Assembly (NCBI RefSeq): GCF_017309585.1
Contig: NZ_CP071321.1
Span: 3,534,001-3,598,000 of the forward strand
Origin: Nitrogeniibacter aestuarii
GTDB taxonomy: Bacteria; Pseudomonadota; Gammaproteobacteria; Burkholderiales; Rhodocyclaceae
DNA length: 64,000 nucleotides
Direction of reading: 5' to 3'
Below the pieces are notes generated by a model, which saw only the letters and a program-made list of their open reading frames with translations, ran no database searches and had not been told where the DNA came from. Shown piece after piece: positions 54,220 to 64,000 of the stretch; position 1 is the first letter of the stretch, and each line of letters starts with the position of its first letter. Both the position numbers and the translations under genes were made by a program.

Positions 54220-54756
54220 TCATTGGGGAATCGTATCTACGATTGTTTTTGGAACGTTTGGCGCATGTACACCGTGGCACAGCGCCTCCAGCTCAAGACG
54301 CGCCTCGATAGCACGCTCGAGTGCACCTTTCTCGCCGTACTTCGAAACTGCGAACGAGCGTGAGCCCGCCTTGATACCCCAGGGCGGGTCGGCGACCCAA
54401 GAGATGTAGCAGCGCTGCTGGCCCGATTTGTTGGTATAGATGCGCTTGTGTCGGCGAATTCCGGCCTTGCCGGTGGTGTTGTTCTTGCGCAGCTTCGAGA
54501 CGTATTCGCGTTTCGGCAACATGGCCAGACTGGTGATCATCTCGTCGCGCCATTGCTGTGCCGCGCGTAGGGCGTCCTCAATGCTGCCGTAACCGCGCTT
54601 GCCAAACCATCGCTTGTGGGTCTTGCCGCGTCGTCTGAGGCGTGCCTCGTATCCCTCTTTGCCAGGTGTCGCTTGGTACGTAATGCAATACATGGCATTG
54701 ACGCTTGCAACCTCCTGTGGCTTTGGCGACGGTTGTGCTTTAGAATCGTCCGACAT
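54220..54756 (-). CDS. Protein with two AP2-like DNA-binding repeats
   Basis: The 178-residue basic protein contains two related segments: about 24-75 (YEARLRRRGKTHKRWFGKRGYGSIEDALRAAQQWRDEM) and about 95-165 (CYISWVADPPWGIKAGSRSFAVSKYGEKGALERAIEARLE). Each has the strand-strand-strand-helix pattern of AP2 domains, with KNNTTGKAGIRRHKR between. Bacterial AP2 proteins are often linked to mobile elements. The ATG at 54756 is chosen because upstream codons overlap the immunity gene out of frame. It lies 19 bases after that gene and is co-oriented. Its function is unknown. Confidence 0.7.
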   Translation of the reverse strand: MSDDSKAQPSPKPQEVASVNAMYCITYQATPGKEGYEARLRRRGKTHKRWFGKRGYGSIEDALRAAQQWRDEMITSLAMLPKREYVSKLRKNNTTGKAGIRRHKRIYTNKSGQQRCYISWVADPPWGIKAGSRSFAVSKYGEKGALERAIEARLELEALCHGVHAPNVPKTIVDTIPQ

Positions 54757-54775
54757 TACCGCGACCGCATGGAAG

Positions 54776-55795
54776 CTACAGACTCGGCGCCGATTGGTCT
54801 GGCGACCACTGCCAGAAAACGGCGCCATAGTCGCCGCCGACATCAGGCATGGTTTCGCCTTGTTTGAAGTAGCGACGGCTGCCCTGCTTGGCCGGAGTGA
54901 ACCACCAGCCGGTTTCGGGGCACGGTTGGCCGGCGGGAACATTGGGGCGAGACCGGGATGCGCCGCCACCTGTGCCGCCATCGGAAAAGCGCACCGCGTT
55001 TTCGCGCGACCAGGCGACCAGATCCTTGGGGTAGTAGAGATACTTGTGCAGGCTCGAATCGTCTTCGATGCCCAGCAGAATGACCGCGGCGCCGGCTTCG
55101 AAGCTCCAGTAGCCGTAGTAGCCAGCGCCTGCTTTATGACTGTCGTGCCAGCCGGTGCCCGATAGGTCCTTGTACCAATGCTTGAGGTAGCGGTCCAAAT
55201 CCTTGATAGCTTCTTCGTTGGTTTCGCTGCTCATGGCGTCGATGAGTGGCTCGTATGGTCTGGTCGCACACACGTGCTCAGTTTCCATACGGTCCAACGG
55301 GGCGTAACTCAGAAATTCTTCGACGAGCCAGTCATATCCAACATTGGCGCCATTGTCCCCATCCTGCAGCGCGGCCAAACGCGGCAGTAAATCGCGACGA
55401 TGTAGCAGGAAGCACAGACCGATGAGTTGCATCAGCAGGCAGTAATCATCAAGGCTGTAATACTTGAAGACTACGTCGTTGCGGTCACTGGCGTACTTCC
55501 ACAGTTGTTCGCCGTAGCGTTCGTAGGCGGAAATAACCGCTTCAAGTTCGCTCCGCAACAACGCGATCGGTTCGCCAGCAGTGTAGCGGAGTGCCAATAG
55601 GTCAAACTTGCCTTCTGCGCTGGATCGACGCGCGAGCATTTCTCTTTGTAGCTCGCTGGACCCGCTGCCGTAAGGGTTCGAGGCAAAATATTCGACCGAC
55701 TCTTCTACGACGGGGATAGTGCTCCGGTAGTAGGTTTCACCTAAGAATTGCTGGCGTCGTTGTTTGTGGAATTGCATCTTCGGGGTTCCTGTCAT
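54776..55795 (-). CDS. PoNi-like immunity protein (DUF1910/DUF1911)
   Basis: The 339-residue helical protein fits the PoNi immunity family, which blocks PoNe DNase effectors. Its N-terminal part resembles DUF1910 and its middle resembles DUF1911 (WHDSHKAGAGYYGYWSFEAGAAVILLGIEDDSSLHKYLYYPKDLV). A C-terminal tail with GQPCPETGWWFTPAKQGSRR and a terminal WQW motif resembles segments seen in other polymorphic-toxin immunity proteins. It overlaps the effector gene by 4 bases (ATGA), ensuring coupled expression of toxin and antidote. Confidence 0.85.
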   Translation of the reverse strand: MTGTPKMQFHKQRRQQFLGETYYRSTIPVVEESVEYFASNPYGSGSSELQREMLARRSSAEGKFDLLALRYTAGEPIALLRSELEAVISAYERYGEQLWKYASDRNDVVFKYYSLDDYCLLMQLIGLCFLLHRRDLLPRLAALQDGDNGANVGYDWLVEEFLSYAPLDRMETEHVCATRPYEPLIDAMSSETNEEAIKDLDRYLKHWYKDLSGTGWHDSHKAGAGYYGYWSFEAGAAVILLGIEDDSSLHKYLYYPKDLVAWSRENAVRFSDGGTGGGASRSRPNVPAGQPCPETGWWFTPAKQGSRRYFKQGETMPDVGGDYGAVFWQWSPDQSAPSL

Positions 55796-57240
55796 CGCAC
55801 GCGCTTGTCACGACCTGAGCCAATAAAGCCAGCCCGATTGTCAACCACCTTGTCTATATCTCGATCTCCCCATTCTCGCGTCGCCTCATGAGCTGAATGC
55901 ATTCCGTCGTCGACCGATTGTTGAGCGAGAAGCAGAATCAACGCTTCGGCGTGAGCCACCGCTTGAGGAATAGAGAAAAATAAGACGTGTCGAGTATACC
56001 CATCGCGTTCAATGGCCTTCGCGAGCGATATGTTGTCAACGGCTTTGGCTAACCGTTTCCCTTGAATCCAATCGTGCCCCATCTGAGTGACCTTGCCATT
56101 GGCCTGGCGGGTTGCCGGCTGCTGGTTTCCAGTGGAGGCTGAACTCTTCGAGCTACGACCCTTTTTCTTGGTCGTCCCCGACTGCACCCCATCCTTCCCT
56201 GTCTTGTCCCAAGCTTCGCCAAGCAAGGTCTTGAGCGATTTCGTCGGATCATAACTTGCCTTGGCTTCGACGACGGCGTACGGCTTCAAGCCATTGCTTT
56301 TCCATACCGCGTCGATTCCTCGGCCGCGAACGATGGTGGGCCACAGCTGAACCATTCGATGCGCATCGTTTAACTTCGCTTCGTTCAGAGCCCCTGTGTC
56401 ATGGAGAGCTGGCGCTCCCCAACCCTTGGCGTCCTGACAGTGATAGTCGGCCATGTGTTCGCCCAGCACACCGAGCGCTTTTAGCGAAATCTTCTTGAAT
56501 CGCTCAGCTCGTTGAGACGAACGAGTCGGTGTATTGGGCTGTGCGTCGTCGGCGTGGTCCCCTTTGGCACCCTTGCCCTCTTTGGCCTGAGTGCCCGGCT
56601 TTGCCTCGGGCGAGCCGGGAGCACGTTTGGCCGTGGGCGCATCTGCACTGGTCTTGCGCCCCTTGGTGAGCCAATCGTCCACCTCCTTCTTGAAGGCATC
56701 GAACTGCTTGCCAAGACCAGCGCGAATATCGTCGACCTGCTTTCTGAGATTCTTGTCCAGATGCCGAGTCAGATTCGGATTGGCGAGGATGTCGTCGAGC
56801 TGTTTGCGTACCTTCGACAGGTCCAGCACCTCGCGCAGCAGTTTTTCCGGATCGCCCTTGTAGAAGCGACGAATCATGGCGAGCAGATCATCAATGTTCG
56901 CCGTGCCTGCTTTGACGGCGCGCAAGCTGCGCTTGGCAGCATCGCCTCCTCCGGGGATGAGGCCGATGGTGGCCGTGATGAGGTTGAACCAACCCAATGG
57001 GCTGGCGGGTGCCCCGGAAACTTCCACCAATCCCTTGATGATGTCACGGGCATCGACCAGTTGTCCGACGACCGGAATACAGCCAATCACCGTCTCGGCG
57101 AGGATGGCCCACGGCGCATTGTTGTCGCCCTTGAAGAAACTGAGCGCTTCGCTCTTGAGCGAATCGAACCAGCCGCCACGATCGTCGTTGGCTGCGCTTG
57201 GTTTCGAACGGTATCGGGTGCGAGGATTGACGTTGGCCAT
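55792..57240 (-). CDS. PoNe-like type VI DNase effector
   Basis: The 482-residue protein has a hydrophobic N-terminal pre-toxin region (about 42-98, with PVVGQLVDARDIIKGL and GLIPGGGDAAKR), a charged linker (about 195-245) and a C-terminal nuclease. D310 in GRGIDAVW, E325 and K327 in VVEAKAS form D-X14-ExK. The later QMGHDWIQGKRL is typical of PoNe. It is secreted by the type VI system to cleave DNA of rival bacteria. It abuts vgrG (start within the vgrG stop) and overlaps its immunity gene. No MIX or FIX domain is evident. Confidence 0.87.
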   Translation of the reverse strand: MANVNPRTRYRSKPSAANDDRGGWFDSLKSEALSFFKGDNNAPWAILAETVIGCIPVVGQLVDARDIIKGLVEVSGAPASPLGWFNLITATIGLIPGGGDAAKRSLRAVKAGTANIDDLLAMIRRFYKGDPEKLLREVLDLSKVRKQLDDILANPNLTRHLDKNLRKQVDDIRAGLGKQFDAFKKEVDDWLTKGRKTSADAPTAKRAPGSPEAKPGTQAKEGKGAKGDHADDAQPNTPTRSSQRAERFKKISLKALGVLGEHMADYHCQDAKGWGAPALHDTGALNEAKLNDAHRMVQLWPTIVRGRGIDAVWKSNGLKPYAVVEAKASYDPTKSLKTLLGEAWDKTGKDGVQSGTTKKKGRSSKSSASTGNQQPATRQANGKVTQMGHDWIQGKRLAKAVDNISLAKAIERDGYTRHVLFFSIPQAVAHAEALILLLAQQSVDDGMHSAHEATREWGDRDIDKVVDNRAGFIGSGRDKRVR

Positions 57241-60236
57241 CAGGCGTCCTCCCTCAATTTCTCTTCCATGGCTTTCTGTTGGGCGGCGTCCAGGTAGTGC
57301 CAGGCGTTTTCACCGTCAGGCTCGTCAACATCGGTATTGAATTCGGCAAAGACATCACGTTGCTCGCTGGTAGCCTCGTTAGCCCAGTAGTCGTCCGAAT
57401 CGCTGACGTACTGCTGGATACGTGCGATGGCTTCTTCGTTGCTTTCGCTGTTGGCTGCGAAGGTGTTCGCAGCCAACTCGACCCGCGCCTCGGGTGCCGC
57501 CGGGTTCTCGCCGTAATAGACGCGCGCCGATTGATTAGGCACGCCTTCGATGCGCGCAAAACCATTGGCATCCAGGCGGCCCTCCATGATGGTTCCATCG
57601 TCGAACACCAGGCGGTAGGGCGCATTCGAGACCGGCTGTAACCAGTCATCGTGCAGATTCAGTTCAATGAAGTTGGGCGCCTCGGCGGCAAGACCGGTGG
57701 GTAGTGCCTCCGGCGAAGCGCTGCCGCTCCCCGGCCCCACAAACGCATTCCCACTGCCCTTGACCGAGAACGTCCCCGGACACGCGAAGGTGATGTCCCC
57801 GCCCTTGAGGGTGACGGAACTCTGCCCGGCCTTGAGCACGATGCTGTCCTTGGCCTGGATGTGGATCTCGTCGTTCGAGCTGGTGATGGTCACCGAGTCG
57901 TCGGCGAGGATTTCCATCTCGTCGGTGTGGGCCTGGATGGTGTGGGTGCCGGCGGCGGCGATGGATTTGATGCCGCCCGCGTGGGTGTAGAGGCTGGCCG
58001 CTTCGCCGGCGGTGGCGGAGAAGGTCTTGGCGCTGGCGATGTGCAGGTCTTCCTGCGCGGTGGCGTGCAGGTTCTGGCTGGCGAAGAGAATGCTGCTGGC
58101 GGGGGTTGAGAGGCCGATGTCGTCCGGCCCTTCGGTGACGATATAGGGCTTGGCGAAGCGCTCGGTGGGCTCGCCCAGGCTGCGGCTGCCGGGTTGGGCT
58201 TTCTTTGCTTCCTGCCCGCCGATGCTGCCCTCGAATTTGCCCTCTTTCTGTGGATCGAGCCCGTCGATGAATGCCGTTTGTTGCTTGTTGGCCTTGAGGC
58301 CGAGGGCACCGGATGCGCTGGCCGCGTCATTGAGCGATTGGGCGCTCTGCTCGGCCGCGCGCAGTTGGCCGACAGCTTCGGCCACATCCATCTGGGTGCT
58401 GGTGGCGTTCTGGCGGGCGGTGGTGCTGATGAGCATGCCTTCGCCGGCACGCACGGCCAGCCAGCCGTCGGTGCGTAGCTCAAAGCCGGTGCCGCGCCAG
58501 GGCCCGCGATGGGCGCTGTCCAGGCGCTGATCCACCAGGTGGCCCAGGCCCAGCTGGGCGTCGGTTTCGCTGGTGGCCAGACGGGTGCGCAACTGGCCCG
58601 GGGCGTCGTCGGTGAGCCACTGATTGGTGCCGGCGCCCTTGCCTTCGTGGTTGTGGCTGTGCCAGCCCGAGACGGTGCCGGGGTGGTTGGCGCCTGAATC
58701 GACGCCGGCCGAGAACGGGGGCAGGTCGGCGCCGTTGTAGCACTGACCGACCACGATGGGCCGGTCGATATCGCCATCGACGAAGTCCACCAGCACTTCG
58801 GTGCCGATGCGCGGCAGGAAGTGGCTGCCCCAGTTGGGGCCGGCCAGCCATTCGGCCACCCGCACCCAGGTGCCTGAGGTGGCGTCACCCGGGGCGTTGC
58901 CCTCGGTGGCGGCCGGCCCGGTGTCGTTGAGGCCGCCCGCGTTGGGCGCCTCGCCCCGCTGCCAGGGGTACTGTATGAGCACCCGATGGTCCCGATCCGT
59001 GGTGATTGCCGCGTCGGGGTGGCCGACCACCAGGGCGATCTGCTGACTCACCTGAGGGTGCGGGATCGGGTGCGGCACCACCGGGGCAGCGGCTGCTTGC
59101 AGCACGAAGCGGTTGCGGTAGGTGCCTTGTTCCAGTGCAGTGCTTTTCAGCAGCTCGGCCGCTTCGGCGCCCAGGTTGTTGGTGGCGTGGTGTTCCACGT
59201 TCAGGATGCGTAGCCGCGCATCATCGCCCTGGTACTGCTCGTGCTGGGTCAGCGTGAAGAGCGTGCCCTCGGCCATCTGGCGCACGGCCCCTTCGCCCGT
59301 CAGGCGCCTATGCGCCGATTCGAAGGCGCTGAGCATGAGGTCGGTGCGCAGTTGTGCCGCGGCGGTGTCTTCGAAGCGGTAGGCCGAGGCGCCGTCATAG
59401 ATCTCCATCACGGGGACATCGCCCATGTCGATCTGGCTGGTCGCCTGGGCAGCGGTGGCGGTGAGTTTCTTGTAGTCCCGGCTGCTGCGGGTGACGGCGT
59501 TGGGCACCACCTGGGTGATGTCGTGCAGGACCTGGATGCTGTCTTCAAGTTCGGGGGCGTCGGCGCGGTGAAAGCGCATGGCGGGCTGGCGACTCTCGGG
59601 TGCCTCGGCGTTGCGGTCGAAGATCACCAGGGTGTGGCGGGCGTGGGTGCTCGTTTGCGTCGCCTCGTCGCCCGCGACTGCGCTCTGGTCATGCTCGAAG
59701 CGGAAGGACAGGCCTTCTTCCGAGAGCAACTGGCGCAGGAAGTCGAAATCGGATTCGCGGTATTGGGTTTTCCGGCTGTAATTGCGCAGGGGTTGGGTCA
59801 CTTCTGCGCGCCAGTTCGCTTCGCGGTAGTCGCCGAAGACGGATTCGGCGATGCTCAGCACGTCCTTGTCCTGAAACTGGAAGCAGTCACGGCGCTGGGC
59901 GCAGAAGGCCAGCCAGGGTTCGACAACAAGACGATAGCGTGCCAAGCCACCATCGGCGCCCAGGCTCATGGCTTCGGTCACATAGCCGTGCCAGTTTCGC
60001 AGCGATCCGTCCGCCTGAAGCAGGCGCAGGGTGACCTCTTCGCCGAGCAGTTGCTTCAGTTCGAAATGGGCATTGCCCGACAGGCAGTCCACTTCGAAGC
60101 GGAACAGTTCGCTGACAGCTTCGCGACCGGTGAAACGCTCGACGACCAGGGCGGCTTCGGGCAGGGGGGTCTCGATGTTGATGAGACGGGCGTGCTGGGA
60201 GAGGTGCGCGGTGAAGAGGGCTCGGAGGGAGGACAT
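57240..60236 (-). CDS. vgrG: Type VI secretion spike protein VgrG (TssI) with C-terminal extension
   Basis: The 998-residue protein has a gp27-like base (about 20-380), a gp5-like OB fold (about 395-600, with VEVLVDFVDGDIDRPIVVGQCYN-type sequence around 490), a DUF2345 region (about 690-830) and an extra 150 residues. The extra part includes a transthyretin-like segment (LVFDDGTIMEGRLDANGFARIEG, split by design of the fold) that may dock the downstream PoNe effector. It forms the spike tip on the Hcp tube. No Hcp, PAAR or other structural type VI genes lie in this window. Confidence 0.93.
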   Translation of the reverse strand: MSSLRALFTAHLSQHARLINIETPLPEAALVVERFTGREAVSELFRFEVDCLSGNAHFELKQLLGEEVTLRLLQADGSLRNWHGYVTEAMSLGADGGLARYRLVVEPWLAFCAQRRDCFQFQDKDVLSIAESVFGDYREANWRAEVTQPLRNYSRKTQYRESDFDFLRQLLSEEGLSFRFEHDQSAVAGDEATQTSTHARHTLVIFDRNAEAPESRQPAMRFHRADAPELEDSIQVLHDITQVVPNAVTRSSRDYKKLTATAAQATSQIDMGDVPVMEIYDGASAYRFEDTAAAQLRTDLMLSAFESAHRRLTGEGAVRQMAEGTLFTLTQHEQYQGDDARLRILNVEHHATNNLGAEAAELLKSTALEQGTYRNRFVLQAAAAPVVPHPIPHPQVSQQIALVVGHPDAAITTDRDHRVLIQYPWQRGEAPNAGGLNDTGPAATEGNAPGDATSGTWVRVAEWLAGPNWGSHFLPRIGTEVLVDFVDGDIDRPIVVGQCYNGADLPPFSAGVDSGANHPGTVSGWHSHNHEGKGAGTNQWLTDDAPGQLRTRLATSETDAQLGLGHLVDQRLDSAHRGPWRGTGFELRTDGWLAVRAGEGMLISTTARQNATSTQMDVAEAVGQLRAAEQSAQSLNDAASASGALGLKANKQQTAFIDGLDPQKEGKFEGSIGGQEAKKAQPGSRSLGEPTERFAKPYIVTEGPDDIGLSTPASSILFASQNLHATAQEDLHIASAKTFSATAGEAASLYTHAGGIKSIAAAGTHTIQAHTDEMEILADDSVTITSSNDEIHIQAKDSIVLKAGQSSVTLKGGDITFACPGTFSVKGSGNAFVGPGSGSASPEALPTGLAAEAPNFIELNLHDDWLQPVSNAPYRLVFDDGTIMEGRLDANGFARIEGVPNQSARVYYGENPAAPEARVELAANTFAANSESNEEAIARIQQYVSDSDDYWANEATSEQRDVFAEFNTDVDEPDGENAWHYLDAAQQKAMEEKLREDA

Positions 60237-60485
60237 GAACGCAACCCGGCAGCAATGACGTTGAAGTATATCCGCGCAGCCACAAATTATTCAATCTGCA
60301 TCTACTTCATTGTTGTCGTCTGCGCGCGAAATCAAAGGCATGGGCGCGCATTCGACGACGAAAGTCTTTGGGCGCGGTTGCAGACTACATTGCCCTCGTT
60401 TCAGCAGGTACGACAGGACGAGTGCTCATGCTGATCAAATGACATCACCAACCCAACCCTCATTCGCTCCGGCGATAAAAAGAAA

Positions 60486-60504
60486 AGCCGGGCGAAGCCC
60501 GGCT
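60486..60504 (-). terminator. Terminator after the dsbA-family gene
   Basis: On the minus strand the stem AGCCGGGC/GCCCGGCT with a 3-base loop is followed by a T-rich run (TTTTCTTTTT). It lies 24 bases beyond the stop of the leftward gene. Confidence 0.85.
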
Positions 60505-60527
60505 CACTGCTGCCACTTTATTCAGGT

Positions 60528-61187
60528 TCAAGCCGCGTCGAGCGCCTGTTCCATGGCGGTGAGCAGGTTCCCGGCCGACTGGGCGCCCGAGACAGCGAAC
60601 TGCTGATTGAAGACGAAAAACGGGACGCCCTGGATGCCCAGCGACTTCACCTGTTTGTAGACCTCCATGACCTCGTCTTCGGCGTCATCGCCTTCGAGCC
60701 ACTCGGCCAGTTCCTTGTCCTGCACACCCGCCAGTTGCGCAATCATGGCGAGCACCTTCGGGTCACCGATGTTGCGCCCGCCCTCGAAGTAAGCCGAGAA
60801 GATGCCGTGCGCCAGCTTGGCGACCAGCACCGGGTCGGCACCCACCGCCTGTAGTTGCAGGATGAGGCGATGGGCCGGCAAGGTGGTCGGGCGCAGTTCG
60901 ACCTTGTCGAAGTCGAAGCGCGCGCCATCGGGCTCGCCCGCCTCGATGACCTGTTGTTGCACTTCCCTGACCTTTTCGGCGCTGCCGAACTTGCGCTCGA
61001 GATAGGACTGGTACTCGTAGCCCTCGGGCGGCGTCGTTTCATCGAGGAAGAAAGGCAGTCGCTGGATTTCGACCTGAACTTCCGGCCGTTTTTCGGCCAG
61101 CAGCGCGAGCGCCGAGCGCAGGCGTGCTTCGCCGACGTGGCACCAGGGGCAGACGAAGTCGGCGATCAGGTCGATATGCAGTTTCAT
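60528..61187 (-). CDS. DsbA-family oxidoreductase, FrnE-like
   Basis: The 219-residue protein has a thioredoxin-like fold with the CPWC active site in ADFVCPWCHVGEARL near the N-terminus. A helical insertion follows, and the cis-proline region is GIQGVPFFVFNQQFAVSGAQ. No signal peptide is present, so it is cytoplasmic, as in the FrnE subgroup. It probably catalyses disulfide exchange or an isomerisation. It has its own terminator. Confidence 0.92.
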   Translation of the reverse strand: MKLHIDLIADFVCPWCHVGEARLRSALALLAEKRPEVQVEIQRLPFFLDETTPPEGYEYQSYLERKFGSAEKVREVQQQVIEAGEPDGARFDFDKVELRPTTLPAHRLILQLQAVGADPVLVAKLAHGIFSAYFEGGRNIGDPKVLAMIAQLAGVQDKELAEWLEGDDAEDEVMEVYKQVKSLGIQGVPFFVFNQQFAVSGAQSAGNLLTAMEQALDAA

Positions 61188-61220
61188 TGTGATTCCGGTC
61201 GGTGGAGGTAGCCCCTCACC

Positions 61221-62093
61221 CTAACACGTCGTGCACAGCGCGTCCTGCCCTTGCGCCAGTTTCTCCGGCACTTCCACGCTGGCCAGTTCAGTGGCCCATT
61301 CACGCAGCCGACGCTGGACGTGGGCGATCTGCGCGGGCGTGGCGCGATTGAGAAAATCCGTCCAGAAGCGCCGATAAATGACTTCGCGCCGCTGCGTCTC
61401 GGCCACCACCGCCGCCGGGCGGCGCTCGCGCCAGTTGGCCACCCAGTCCTCCAGCGCGGCCACATCGTTGCGCTTGATGATGTCGATAAGCTCACCGTGG
61501 CGCCGTTCACGCTCGCGCAGCCAGATGTGGCGATCCAGTCGCATGGCTTCATTGCGCACGATGAACACCTGCTGGGCATCGGTCACCTCGCCAAACCAGT
61601 CTTCCAGATCGTCCACCAGCTTCTCTGTCCGCTGGAGTGCCTGCTGCTCAAGTGTGTTGTCAGCCAGTTCCTCGGCCAGTTCGGCGCGGCGCGCGGCCAG
61701 ATGCTGCTCGACGTCAGTCGCCTCGTCGAGGGTCATCGCCGGCCAGCGCCGGGCCAGTTGGGTGGCAAAGACGCGACCGAGTGCGTCGGAGTGACGGTCA
61801 AAGGCCTCAAAGGCCCATGCCACGTCGGCCTCGCGGACCGGCCGGTCAAGGCGGTCGGCGGTCTCGCGCATGAGCGCAATCAGTTCGAGTCGAGGGGCAC
61901 CGACATGCCAGTTCCAGGTCTCGTCGAGCGCGGCGCGCACCGCGTCCGACTGCGCGCCCGGCAGATCGAAGACGTCATCCACCCACAGCGTCGCCAGCAG
62001 CGGTGCGTTGCGATAGCCAAGCGAAATCTTGCTGCAGGCTGCCAGGCTGCAGATCGAGGCGATCAGAACAAGAATGATAGTTCGCGCACGCAT
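61221..62093 (-). CDS. DUF6279-like lipoprotein
   Basis: The 290-residue protein has a lipoprotein signal (ILVLIASICSLAAC, Cys about residue 20). A mostly helical mature domain rich in Arg, Glu and Ala follows (YRNAPLLATLWVDDVFDLPGAQ, then long helices). It matches the layout of DUF6279 lipoproteins, whose function is unknown. The ATG at 62093 precedes the signal directly; the earlier in-frame start at 62150 would add 19 residues. It is probably at the inner or outer membrane. Confidence 0.8.
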   Translation of the reverse strand: MRARTIILVLIASICSLAACSKISLGYRNAPLLATLWVDDVFDLPGAQSDAVRAALDETWNWHVGAPRLELIALMRETADRLDRPVREADVAWAFEAFDRHSDALGRVFATQLARRWPAMTLDEATDVEQHLAARRAELAEELADNTLEQQALQRTEKLVDDLEDWFGEVTDAQQVFIVRNEAMRLDRHIWLRERERRHGELIDIIKRNDVAALEDWVANWRERRPAAVVAETQRREVIYRRFWTDFLNRATPAQIAHVQRRLREWATELASVEVPEKLAQGQDALCTTC

Positions 62094-62177
62094 GTGCCTG
62101 TGGCAATCGGGCGGCGAATGAGTTCCACACGCTCGACTCAAGGCGGGCACAGGACAGACCCTGGCGCGGGCTCCGGC

Positions 62178-63830
<1,653 letters not shown>

Positions 63831-63967
63831 GGGCAGAACCTTGAGGCAGGACGCGCATGATAGCCACCCGAACGCCTGCGCAGTGGGATCGCGCCAAAAA
63901 AAGAGGGCCCGCCGAGGCGAACCCAAGGTCGCGGGGTCACCGCGTCCAGGCTAAACAGTCGGTGGCC

Positions 63968-64000
63968 TCAGTGGCTGATCATCCACGGGCGCTTGGTCGG
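63968..64000 (-). CDS. Possible C-terminal end of a gene running off the window
   Basis: The minus-strand frame ending in TGA at 63968-63970 reads PTKRPWMISH before the window edge. Only 10 residues are visible, so neither family nor reality can be judged. Confidence 0.2.
   Translation of the reverse strand, partial: PTKRPWMISH

Noticed and set aside
57890..58888. Pro/Ala/Ser/Thr-rich 332-codon frame on the same strand as vgrG
   Set aside because: A shifted-frame shadow of VgrG; the repetitive look comes from GC-rich codon bias.
57240..60236. Possible CRISPR or tandem repeats in the vgrG region
   Set aside because: Only codon-level repetition is seen; there is no regular repeat-spacer pattern here or elsewhere in the window.

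Overview
The window is about 64 kb of GC-rich, densely coding bacterial DNA. Gene content and order point to a betaproteobacterium, probably of the order Rhodocyclales (Azoarcus/Thauera relatives). The main clues are a PhaP-type phasin, the glyQ-glyS-gmhB-plsC and miaB-phoH-ybeY-corC-lnt clusters, and an Azoarcus-like pilus/type II-like assembly locus. The taxonomic call is an inference from gene order and protein style. No rRNA, CRISPR array, integrase or complete insertion sequence was found.

Region 1 (1-9348) is the downstream part of a type IV pilus/type II secretion-like operon: an F-type platform protein, L-, M- and C-like inner-membrane subunits, a GspK/PilX-like pseudopilin and a small pseudopilin. 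It ends in a membrane-bound class III adenylate cyclase. A convergent sensor kinase follows. It is divergent from another pseudopilin gene whose upstream region carries a near-perfect sigma-54 promoter and a ladder of TGTC/GACA sites.

Region 2 (9349-28890) is core envelope and translation housekeeping. It holds a K+/H+ antiporter, kdsD-lptC-lptA, a crotonase, a phasin with candidate PhaR operators, plsC-gmhB-glyS-glyQ, a P-type cation ATPase, and the lnt-corC-ybeY-phoH-miaB series (all read leftward). An elongator tRNA-Met closes it. YbeY carries an unusual N-terminal extension.

Region 3 (28891-48260) is adaptive physiology. It contains a HIT protein, a TetR-controlled RND efflux operon with a clear promoter/operator, and a red-light sensing operon (heme oxygenase, response regulator, bacteriophytochrome). 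Next come threonine ammonia-lyase, a small DMT protein plus a PhyH-type dioxygenase, a REP-like palindrome, and an iron-acquisition operon (TonB receptor, FMN hydroxyacid oxidase, PiuC dioxygenase, Fe3+-binding protein) behind a Fur-box-like site.

Region 4 (about 48260-60240) is the accessory part. An AT-rich stretch leads into a 1468-residue protein with an N-terminal STAND/NACHT-like NTPase and a C-terminal PD-(D/E)XK-like nuclease motif, a candidate antiphage defence protein. Then comes a type VI secretion module read leftward: VgrG, a PoNe-like DNase effector, its PoNi-like immunity protein, and a protein with two AP2-like repeats.

Region 5 (60480-64000) returns to core genes: a FrnE-like DsbA-family protein, a DUF6279-like lipoprotein and an ABC-F ATPase.
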